From Siphonodentalium dalli (Eukaryota > Mollusca > Scaphopoda > Gadilida > Siphonodentaliidae), in the NCBI GenBank assembly GCA_032622095.1, contig CP136064.1:149421819-149485818 (forward strand): a DNA stretch of 64,000 nucleotides. The letters run 5' to 3'. Shown here piece after piece: positions 12,361 to 20,533 of this stretch. Every line of letters starts with the position of its first letter. Position 1 is the first letter of the stretch. The notes beneath the pieces were generated by a model. The model was given only the letters and a program-made list of their open reading frames with translations. It did no database searches and was not told where the DNA came from. A program made the translations under genes and the position numbers.

Positions 12361-12420
12361 ATGTACAGTGCTAGTACGCACTACACAGTAGATCGAACGA
12401 TTATCTTACGGTGTTAGAGA

Positions 12421-12735
12421 TGTTGTTGTTGTTATTGTTGACATAATCATATTCATACTGCTGTTGTTTGTACTTGTCGACCACATCCTAAGTTCTCCAC
12501 CGGATTTTGACAGACAATCCCTGCATCTGGATCTGGATGGTGTACGGCGTATCACGGATCCTCGCGGATGTGTAGAACGCCGGGAGAGAGAGAATTATGT
12601 TCTTTGCGGGACTGTTGAGTTGTCCGCTGCTGTTCTATTTTGAATTTCGCATGCGTCCATCTCGTTTAGAGTGTTCCACTGAATAATTGTCCGTGGGAAG
12701 AATGAATTTGAGTATTCAGCAGAGTTTGTCACCAG
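12421..12735 (-). mobile_element. LINE 3' end with (CAA)n tail
   Basis: Minus-strand translation near 12735-12650 gives EYSNSFFPRTIIQWNTLN, the typical SFFPRTIxxWNxLP terminus of LINE RT proteins. It is followed by a 3' UTR and a (CAA)n-type tail (TGTTGTTGTTGTTATTGTTG, 12421-12440). It is severely 5'-truncated. Confidence 0.7.
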
Positions 12736-12739
12736 TGGC

Positions 12740-13575
12740 TCTTACCGGTAGGACAGTGAATTATTACATTCCTGTTTTGAGACTATATTTGTGGCACTGA
12801 AATCTGCAAATTTCTTGGCTCGGATTTTTCTGCCCACCTTTTTTGGTTTAATTAAGCACTGAGTGTTTACAGCCGACACCTGCCCCTTATCATATTTTGG
12901 AAGACATGTCAGTTTAATTTTTCGACATGGTGGCGGTGGTCGGTATATAGCCTATACGCGATTGTGCAGATTCAACTTTCACACCATATAATAAGTGCAT
13001 TGCACTGAGAGTACCAACAATGTTGTTTGTTTTTTTCTAAATTCCATTTTACATATATACTGGTCATACTGCATGTGCCATTTTTGGAACCTTGCTATTT
13101 TAGCTCAAATGTTTATTCTCATTATGGGGACGCCGTACATATACAGTAAGAACCATAAGGTCAACAGCATGATAAATCAGTTGAAACATCTCGAGTACGT
13201 GTCACAAGTACAACGAGGACAGCACCAAACTTGACACGCATGTACTGCGTATAAAAATAAGACATTTTGGATATCATGCCAAGCTGGAAAATGCCATGGC
13301 AACCGTTTTGACAAAAATTCTTGTTTTTCTCTCAATTCCAACAAGTGTGCATTGTTATGACTCAGTTTCTGATCGAAAAACAATGATTTATGCATCTATT
13401 TGTATTGAAAAGGGATCAGGCTGTATATCCATTGACCCATGTGCGGGTTATAGTTGGGTAGATTCAAAATGGCGGATAAAATGGCCGCCATTTGTTTGAA
13501 ACTCCCTATTATTTTCTATGTGTATCAACATTTTACTGAGGTAAACATTGATAAATCACTCTGTATATATATATA
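12740..13575. other. No gene recognised
   Basis: Contains short open frames without family motifs and a few GGT-rich patches near 12930. Nothing could be supported. Confidence 0.5.
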
Positions 13576-13586
13576 TAACAATTTTA

Positions 13587-13734
13587 AGGATTGCAAAAAA
13601 GTTATAGACTAGAAGATGGTGGAATAATAAAGGTTTTGCAACGAGGGACCATATATTATGTGTTTAAAGAAAAATATGAAGAACAAAATGTTCATCGTGA
13701 TTGTTGTGTGCATGAAGTAATGTCCTATGATGTA
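13587..13734 (+). CDS. Candidate exon of an unrecognised gene
   Basis: An open frame reads QKSYRLEDGGIIKVLQRGTI and then YYVFKEKYEEQNVHRDCCVH, with a protein-like composition unlike the neighbouring repeat frames. It ends at a strong donor, GATGTAG|gtaagtg. A weak acceptor (ttttaag) lies just upstream, after an in-frame stop. I recognise no family and could not find partner exons, so this may be a decayed gene or chance. Confidence 0.3.
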
Positions 13735-13869
13735 GGTAAGTGTTCACATATAGCGTACAAACAATACATATACATCCAATACCATAGTTCTATATGTGTA
13801 TTGTGTGGTGCAAGATGTTTAAGCAATGGCATTACATTGAGAAATGAGGAATACTCTTTATAACTGGTC

Positions 13870-14650
13870 GAAAATGATACTTTCAAATTCATATGACACA
13901 TTCGTGAAAACAGATAGTGTTGAAAATTATCCCAAACGTCGGGGTAACTTTGAACATCAGTTTTTGTATATATCCCTGTATCATCAATGTGGGTACACAT
14001 TAAAAATACCTTTGTTTTGAGAGAACTACTTCTTCCCATGTTTTTGGAAGCATTCTGATCTTACATAATATTATAGCTTTTTTTTAAAGCTGGGTATGTG
14101 ATCATCAACCTGCGCAAAAGCACAATAATTATAAATTTGGTAAAATCGTAAAATGTCGACGAAAGTTTTCTACTGCGCTATAAAATCTTAGTATACCTGG
14201 TTCTCTGCATGTGGACATTTATAACAATTAATCCAACACGAAACGACCCTATAGTTGTATTGAAATAATAAAGGTGATCGGCTTTGCCCGGGTGATCCGC
14301 TTTGCCCGGATCTCCCCTATACCGGTAGGCCTACTACGTAATTTGGTTCAGCGTGCTATATATCCATGGGACTAAAGAATAAGTACATGTAAGTGAAGAG
14401 TAAAATACATTAGAAACAAGTCCAATCATTTGAATGTGTCATCCCATGACTCCATGAGTTGCTCCCTCGATATACACCATGCAATTAGTAAATATGTTCG
14501 TTGAAAATCGAGCAAAACTTTCGTGGAATCGTATCTTCTACCGCTCGGAACTGCTCGGAATGGGAATTTTGCTCGGGCGGAATGAGATTTCGAGGAACAG
14601 GTCCTCCACATGCAGTGACCTTACTGGCACACCACAACGATGGAATCACT
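13870..14650. other. No gene recognised; small GC-rich duplication
   Basis: GTGATC(G/C)G(C)CTTTGCCCGG occurs twice in tandem at 14273-14309. The remainder shows no conserved frame. Confidence 0.5.
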
Positions 14651-14654
14651 GAAC

Positions 14655-14740
14655 CCGACCTAAGGACTCGGCGACTACAACAGAAGTCGACCCACGCGAA
14701 GTCGGCCCCATACACGAAGGCGGCCCCAGTCTCGATTGAC
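14655..14740 (+). repeat. GAAGTCGGCCCCA phrase array, copy 1
   Basis: Short phrases GAAGTCGACCCACGC, GAAGTCGGCCCCATACAC and GAAGGCGGCCCCA run in tandem. A related run (AGACGGCCCCACGAGAAGAC, GAAGTCGGCCCCATA) lies at 19697-19745. Confidence 0.55.
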
Positions 14741-14768
14741 AGCCGTCTTCCAATAGACTACAAGAAAA

Positions 14769-14827
14769 CCATAATCAGAAATGGTAACGCCACCAAGATC
14801 ATATTATCAGCCATAAATATAAATTAC
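14769..14827 (+). repeat. Interspersed repeat, copy 1 of 2
   Basis: A block of about 58 bp from AAACCATAATCAGAAATGG to CCATAAATATAAATTA recurs almost unchanged at 18439-18497. Both copies end in an AT-rich tail. The element type is unknown. Confidence 0.7.
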
Positions 14828-15310
14828 TAGGTGACCCGACTTCGTCCGGGCTATGACCTTGAATTGACAATTTTCAAGGTCAAGGTCAGGTGTGGTAACG
14901 ATTTAACCCGTCCAAAACACTGCCCGGACAAAAGTACCCGACAAAAGTACCCATCGAAATCCATCCGGTTTTACCCGATTTGACCTCGAATTGATCATTT
15001 TGAAGGTCAAGGTCAGGTCGGGGTCACGACTCGACCCGTCCAATACATTCAGTGGACAAAAGTAACACTACGTATCAAATTTCGTCGAAATCCCATCAAA
15101 ATTCGCGATTTGACCTTGAATTGACCCGATTTCAAGGTCAAGGTCACGTCGCACGTGCAAATGAATAGGCTTATGAGACTGCCCAACTGCCCATACGAAA
15201 GTACCCCCACATACCAAGTTTCATCGAAATCGGCTCGGCCGTTTTTGAGTCCATTGGAAACAGACACACACACACACAGACAGACAGATCTTCCAAAATA
15301 TATAATAGAC
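14828..15310 (+). mobile_element. TCAAGGTCA-rich repeat family B, copy 1
   Basis: It begins CTAGGTGACCCGACTTCGTC and contains a small hairpin CCCGACttcGTCCGGG. Repeated phrases TGACCTTGAATTGA and TTCAAGGTCAAGGTCA follow, then CCAAGTTTCATCGAAATCGG. It ends in a microsatellite (AC)n, CAGACAGACAGATCTTCCAA and TATATAATAGACTAG. Copies follow head-to-tail. Open frames through it are repeat artefacts. Confidence 0.75.
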
Positions 15311-16062
15311 TAGAAGGTGACCCGATTTCGTCCGGGCTTTGACCTTGAATTTACCATTTTGAAGGTCAAGGTCAGGTGGAGTAATGATTTGACCCGTCCA
15401 AAACACTGCCCGGACAAAAGTACCCGACAAAAGTACCCGTCGAAATCCATCCGGTTTTACCCGATTTGACCTCGAATTGATCATTTTGAAGGTCAAGGTC
15501 AGGTCGGGGTCACGACTCGACCCGTCCAATACATTCAGTGGACAAAAGTAACCCTACGTCTCAAATTTCGTCGAAATCCCATCAAAATTCGCGATTTGAC
15601 CTTGAATTGACCCGATTTCAAGGTCACGTCGCAAAGGCATATGAATAGGCTTATGAGACTGCCCAACTGCCCATACGAAAGTACCCCCACATACCAAGTT
15701 TCATCAAAATCCCGTGATATTCGGGCGTTTGACCTTGAAATTACCCAAATTCAAGGTCAAGGTCACGTCGCACGGGCAAATTAATAGGCCTATGGCACTG
15801 CCCCGGCGAAAATACCCCCACATACCAAGTTCATAGAAATCCCGTGATATTCGTGCGTTTGACCTTGAAATGACCCGATTTCAAGGTCAATGTCACGTCG
15901 CACGGGCAAATTAATAGGCCCATGTCACTCCCCGGCCGAAAATAGCCCCACATAGCAAGTTTCATCGAAATCGTCTCGGCCGTTTTCGAGTCCATTGGAA
16001 ACAGACAGACACACACACACACACACACACAGACAGATCTTCCAAGAATATATAATAGATTA
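15309..16062 (+). mobile_element. Repeat family B, copy 2 (longer)
   Basis: It has the same start (CTAGAAGGTGACCCGATTTC) and the same end (ACAGACAGATCTTCCAAGAA with TATATAATAG) as copy 1. It holds extra internal units of CATACCAAGTTTCATNNAAAT, CCCGTGATATTCG and TTTGACCTTGAAATGACCC at 15690-15960. Confidence 0.75.
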
Positions 16063-16455
16063 GCCGATGAGCCCGACGTTGTCCGGGCTATTCAAAAACC
16101 AAATTTGAAGTCGATAGCTCCACCCGTTTCCGAGATCTGGTCTGCGCATGCGCGAAGCTGGCGTCGCACGGGCTCGGCGACCCGATAAAATTCGTATCCG
16201 GGGCAAGATACATTCACATAGCAAATTTCAAGTCGATAGCTCCACCCGTTTCCGAGATCTCGTCTGCGCATGCGCTGCACGGGCGTCGCACGGGCTCGAA
16301 AATACGACAACGACGACCGCCTGGTCAAACTACACACATGCACGTACCAAGTTTCGTCCCGATCGGTCGAGAATCGTAGATTTGTATAAATGACATACAT
16401 ACATACATACATACATACAGACAGACAGACAGAGGTCTTCAAAATATATAGGAGA
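16061..16455 (+). mobile_element. Repeat family F, related to family B
   Basis: It starts TAGCCGATGAGCCCGACGTT with the same CCCGAC..GTCCGGG hairpin. A directly repeated block AAGTCGATAGCTCCACCCGT (about 110 bp apart) follows, then ACGTACCAAGTTTCGTCCCG. The end is (CATA)n, (CAGA)n and GGTCTTCAAAATATATAGGA. It lacks the TCAAGGTCA phrases. Confidence 0.7.
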
Positions 16456-16459
16456 TAAT

Positions 16460-17570
16460 ATAAAATATATTGGTTACACGAATGCACCACCTCAGAATTC
16501 CGTTCAAACAACTAATCCTTCAAATTATTACAAAAGACTACGGATTATTGCTGCATGTTTTTCATTCACCAAACCAGAAAGCCTCTAAATGCGGATAAAA
16601 AACCGCCATAAAATCTTCAAGTGTGCATGGCCCAGCCATTGTCCATACCTAAACATCGAACGCAATTAACGCGGTCATAATAGTTTCATACTGCAACTTT
16701 AAGACATCCAGCGAATTTACACCCCACGAAAACACGAAATTTGTTGTCCTGCGAGATATCCCATCGCTATAGCTCAATTTGACACAGCCAGATTAGCCTT
16801 TCTATAATATCCTAAAACAATAAAGTTTTTCAAATCATCGCCATAGTCAATAGAACTTTCATGAACTTGGACATTCCAACTACAGCTTTTACCGGACTCG
16901 GGGTCGCAGTACAACTTTAACGCGTCCCAAAATAACCGGAAAAAAACAATTATCTATTTAAAAAGTCCCCACAGGTCCACAGATTTGTAATATTTGCCCA
17001 ACAGTATACACCTGTGGCGTTAATAATTTCGTCTGCTCAAATATACTTAGCATCCCTTTAAATGAATAATGGTTACAATACACCAAATACAAATTAGTAG
17101 AGTGATTTCTCCTGGGACCCCCAAGCTAGGATCAGCATAAAAAAAAAATCCTGGCAGCTGAATGGTCAATGATACATGGATGAAAATTGCACGAAAAAAT
17201 GCACAAACGTGTTTCCCGACGAGAAACATCAAATATAGCAACATTGTGAACAGTTACGGCTGTCAAATTGGCGAATAATTTATAGGAGGGGTTGGTATTT
17301 TTTTCTATGTCATTTTTTTCTCAATTTTAAGGGTAGTGTGACGTTTGTCAAACTGCAGCGAGATCGAGATCGTTGGCAAGTACGTTTGAGCACATTTTCT
17401 TGTGTCTAAAATGGCGTTCTTCAATTTGTTATACTCGTGCTGAGTCGTGCAGGGTCAAATCTTTCCTACGAGGCTCCGAATACAGGCCAGCGGGATTTGT
17501 TAACACTGAGGCCTATGCAAATCATTTGGTGTATTGTAACCTAATAGATCATTGCAATGCATACTTTTAT
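16460..17570. other. No gene recognised
   Basis: Mixed-composition sequence without conserved frames or clear repeats. Confidence 0.5.
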
Positions 17571-17730
17571 ACAAGCCTGCAAATGTCTGTTATTTGCAGA
17601 ATGAGGTCCACAGAGGGTGAATTTAGTGACGCTATCCCACATAGCGGGCTAGCATCACTAAATTCACCCTCTGGGGACCTCATTCTGCTAAGACCCTCAA
17701 CTGCTATGGCAGACCTAGGATAAGATTGAA
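17571..17730 (-). mobile_element. Foldback element, copy 2 (inverted)
   Basis: This is the reverse complement of the 9149-9313 arrangement, from ACAAGCCTGCAAATGTCTGT to CTATGGCAGACCTAGGATAA. The hairpin core is 17596-17688 (GCAGAATGAGGTCC with GGGGACCTCATTCTGC). The arms pair over about 40 bp. Confidence 0.82.
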
Positions 17731-17888
17731 GTTCCCCAGTTGAAGTTGGTGATGTTCACCCATTGGGCACCTCAATTATGAATTTTATTTTCTGCAAAAT
17801 TAGGGGATATAGAAACTTCCTTGAAGGGAAATGTAACTAAAAAAATGTTAATTTATACTGTAGATACTTCCCAGAAGATGAGGCATAA

Positions 17889-18002
17889 GCAGAATGAGGT
17901 CTCCAGAGGGTGAATTTGGTGATGCTAGCCCGCTGTGCGGGATAGCATCACCCTCTGGGGACCTCATTTTGCAAATGACAGACACGCTATTTGCAGACTT
18001 GC
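17889..18002 (+). mobile_element. Foldback element, copy 3 (core shortened)
   Basis: GCAGAATGAGGTCTCCAGAG pairs with CCCTCTGGGGACCTCATTTT. One arm has lost the CTAAATTCA segment seen in the other copies. The right flank AAATGACAGACACGCTATTT is retained. Confidence 0.78.
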
Positions 18003-18231
18003 TTTTATAACATAATGAAGAATCCATTTAGTATTAAGAGGTTTAAACTTAATTGAAACAATATTTATTTCTTAACCCTTCTATGACTGGAGCTTCCTGA
18101 TTTTTTTGTGAAAATCCTGTGCCAAGCAAATATAAGGGAATACATTGGCCTAACAATATTTACCTTGATCTTGTAAACCAGTGCATTCTCTTATATGGGT
18201 GACTCCAGGGCCGTACCTTCCCCAAAATATT

Positions 18232-18325
18232 GGGGGGGGGGGGGGTATCGCTTGTTTGCCCGACGTCTACACCAAATTGCCCGATTTTTCTGGAGTTTTC
18301 CCTTCTCACCTGACCCCCCCCCCCC
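18232..18325. repeat. G14 and C12 runs 70 bp apart
   Basis: A run of 14 G (18232-18245) is followed by a run of 12 C (18314-18325). The two can pair as a GC-rich hairpin. Frames encoding poly-Gly or poly-Pro across them are artefacts. Confidence 0.8.
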
Positions 18326-18438
18326 TATTGAATTATTGGTACTGTCTACAGACGTTGGCTTACTCCAGAGACTAGGCATGGAGCTAATGAGCTGACCTGA
18401 CATACCTTTTCAGAGCTATATCAATGATATACAACAAA

Positions 18439-18497
18439 ACCATAGTCAGAAATGGTAACGCCACCAAGATCATATTATTAGCCATAAATATAAATTA
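18439..18497 (+). repeat. Interspersed repeat, copy 2 of 2
   Basis: Nearly identical to 14769-14827 (AAACCATAGTCAGAAATGG to CCATAAATATAAATTA), again followed by AT-rich sequence. Confidence 0.7.
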
Positions 18498-18516
18498 TAA
18501 TATAATTATAATATAA

Positions 18517-18568
18517 AATATTATTCATTAGTTAGCGCTAATAAAGGCGCTAACTAATGAATAATATT
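18517..18568. repeat. Perfect 22-bp hairpin
   Basis: The arms are 18517-18538 (ending GTTAGCGC) and 18547-18568 (starting GCGCTAAC), exact complements around an 8-base loop TAATAAAG. No poly-T tract or gene end is nearby, so a foldback remnant is likelier than a terminator. Confidence 0.85.
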
Positions 18569-18599
18569 ATTTGATTGACTTGTTAAATAACATCTAATA

Positions 18600-19125
18600 A
18601 ATATTCATCTTATTCACAACTTTAAGGATTTGCACCAAGTGAACTCGGCGCATATATAATTGATAGAACAGACATCTATTATGATGATCGTGTCGTTATT
18701 TGTTTAAAATACGTATCAATTGACATATACGCACCGTTCCCTCATTAAAATCTACATATATCGCCCATTTTCTAAAGGGGAACTCCGCGAATTCGGGGAC
18801 TTCCGCAAAGTGACATCCGCAAATAGGGACCTACTGCAATCGTCGCACCCAATTCAATTTGTAAACAAATACGATTGACATGCGTTTTAACGAGGTGAGC
18901 TTTAATTAAATGAAAGAAGCAATGCTACATATAAACTATTTGTCATGGACTCAGCCAGTGTGCCATATATATGTGTCAACTAAGGTCGCTCTGCGTGGTA
19001 AAAGTGAAAAGTGAAAGTGGAAATTCGGAAAATCCTATTGAAAATTAAAGTACAATTTTGGGAATTCCGCGGCAGATTAAGAGAATCTATACTATTGAAA
19101 GTGAATGTACGATTCCTGGAATTCT
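18600..19125. other. No gene recognised
   Basis: Contains short purine/pyrimidine phrases such as GGGGA(A)CTCCGC and AAGTGAAAAGTGAAAGTGG. No conserved frame was seen. Confidence 0.5.
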
Positions 19126-19132
19126 ATCAGAT

Positions 19133-19213
19133 ATCGCGACTCTGCTCGTTTTCGTGATCATAGGTTATATATATAGGGCCTATATGACCACGAAAACGAG
19201 TCGAGTCACGATA
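19133..19213. repeat. Long imperfect hairpin
   Basis: CGCGACTCTGCTCGTTTTCG on the left pairs with CGAAAACGAGTCGAGTCACG on the right with few mismatches. A TATATATAGG-rich centre separates them. Confidence 0.75.
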
Positions 19214-19696
19214 CATCCATCGGTACAAACACATTAATTGTGTATACGATACAATTTTGACTTGATGAACAGAAAATAAAAGATCGCGGTTACTCCAACG
19301 GAACAGGCATCCGCACTCCAATTAAAATTACCCATAATTCACTTCACTAAACCAGGGGCTCCCAATGGGTTATACATTATTTTCAGGCTATCAGATTCTT
19401 TATATTTTTAAGAACATATTATTACACCGGTGACTTTAAGTTTACAATTTCAGCCTGTCCTGACTCTATCGGTACGATTGAGTCATATTTTCAAGAACAT
19501 ATTATACACCGGTGGCGTTAACATTACAATTTCAGCAACTACGTGATTCTATCGGTACGATTGAGTATAAGGTACAAAAATAAATCTCCCACAACGCATT
19601 CGCCCATTCGACCACAGAAAATCAAAATCTCCAAAACAACTTACACCACTTTGTGGCGTAATAATTATAGTATGCTTGGAGTCAGGTCCGTTCTTG

Positions 19697-19745
19697 TTAG
19701 ACGGCCCCACGAGAAGACGGCCACAGAGAAGTCGGCCCCATATAA
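19697..19745 (+). repeat. GAAGTCGGCCCCA phrase array, copy 2
   Basis: AGACGGCCCCACGAGAAGAC, GGCCACAGA and GAAGTCGGCCCCATA run in tandem, related to 14655-14740. Confidence 0.5.
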
Positions 19746-19805
19746 TATCGGGCGAAATAAAATAACAGATCCATTGATTAAAATTATTCTTTATTTAGAG
19801 TCCTC

Positions 19806-20275
19806 CGTTGTTGTTGTTGTTGTTGACTTCCGCTATTCACTATCCGTTCAATAAGGACTCAAGTGCTGTGTTCCCTCAGGTATTATCACTGCAAGTAGGC
19901 TACTAATACTCTCTACTTCATAACGGAAAGGTCGGATTTTCAAATTCTTTTCAATGTAGCCGAAAGGAAGCCATGAACTGCCTTCTGGATAATTTGCTGC
20001 ATAGTCATATTTAAATAAGAGCTATCTCCAATCAGTGATCTGGCATTAATCATTCTTTTATCAACCTCCACTTCAGTCTGAACGAACCCCATCTCGATCT
20101 CATTTATCATTTCTTCCCTTTCGACAGAGTACAATTAATGGACATTCCAGAAATGAAATGGCACACCGTTTCCTTGTTACCGCATTCACAGCGTGTGGTG
20201 GTATCCTTTATGAATTTCCCTACATGTATGTCCTCAGCGGAATCAGCACCATCCTTCACACAGTGCGCTTAAAAT
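19806..20275 (-). mobile_element. LINE 3' fragment with (CAA)n tail, next to CUSTOS exon 1
   Basis: The minus-strand frame reads KFIKDTTTRCECGNKETVCH and then FIS, the CxCG...HF zinc-knuckle-like terminus of RNase-H-type LINEs. It continues, after a one-base slip, as EREEMINEIEMGFVQTEVEV and TMQQIIQKAVHGFLSATLKR before a stop near 19940. The tail is (CAA)n at 19808-19828. The 5' truncation point lies only about 110 bp from the CUSTOS start codon. Confidence 0.65.
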
Positions 20276-20388
20276 CAGAGTCATTAACTGCACCACCGAT
20301 ACATAATTCGGATTAAAGCATCTAGATATGTAAGGTGTTCGATCTGTATTCGTTTCAACTACGAGTTACGAATTTTGATACAACCAAA
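20276..20388 (+). promoter_or_regulatory. CUSTOS 5' UTR and putative core promoter
   Basis: Only about 110 bp separate the CUSTOS start codon from a LINE fragment ending near 20275. No TATA box is evident, so transcription probably starts in this interval or inside the LINE fragment. This is inferred from position only. Confidence 0.35.
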
Positions 20389-20533
20389 ATGTCTGCGCCC
20401 AGTGTTGCTGTTTCAGATGAAACAGATAGCAGCGACGATTCTGACGATGACAGTGAATATGAACGTCTGAGAGAAGCCGATATAGGCAAAATTTCTACTT
20501 CGTCAACAACCGACCAGACATGTGCATTGCAAT
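20389..20533 (+). CDS. CUSTOS: CUSTOS exon 1 (coding part)
   Basis: It encodes residues 1-48 plus one base of codon 49. The context accaaaATGtct is a good initiation site. The acidic run DSSDDSDDDSEYERLREA follows the start. The proposed donor is AAT|gtaaca. Without splicing the frame would run on to 20772 through low-complexity sequence, so this donor is the least certain junction of the gene. It is supported because it leaves exactly the one base that exon 2 needs. Confidence 0.82.

Noticed and set aside
14828-16511. Frames such as FDETWYVGV and SNRDPDL in the TCAAGGTCA repeats (also 55.9-56.5 kb)
   Set aside because: Products of a non-coding interspersed repeat. The same strings appear in all copies and both strands are open.
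18181-18403. Poly-Gly/poly-Pro frames around 18.2 kb
   Set aside because: They depend on G and C homopolymer runs and exist on both strands.
18517-18568. Intrinsic terminator
   Set aside because: Perfect hairpin but no U-tract, no adjacent gene, and a eukaryotic context.
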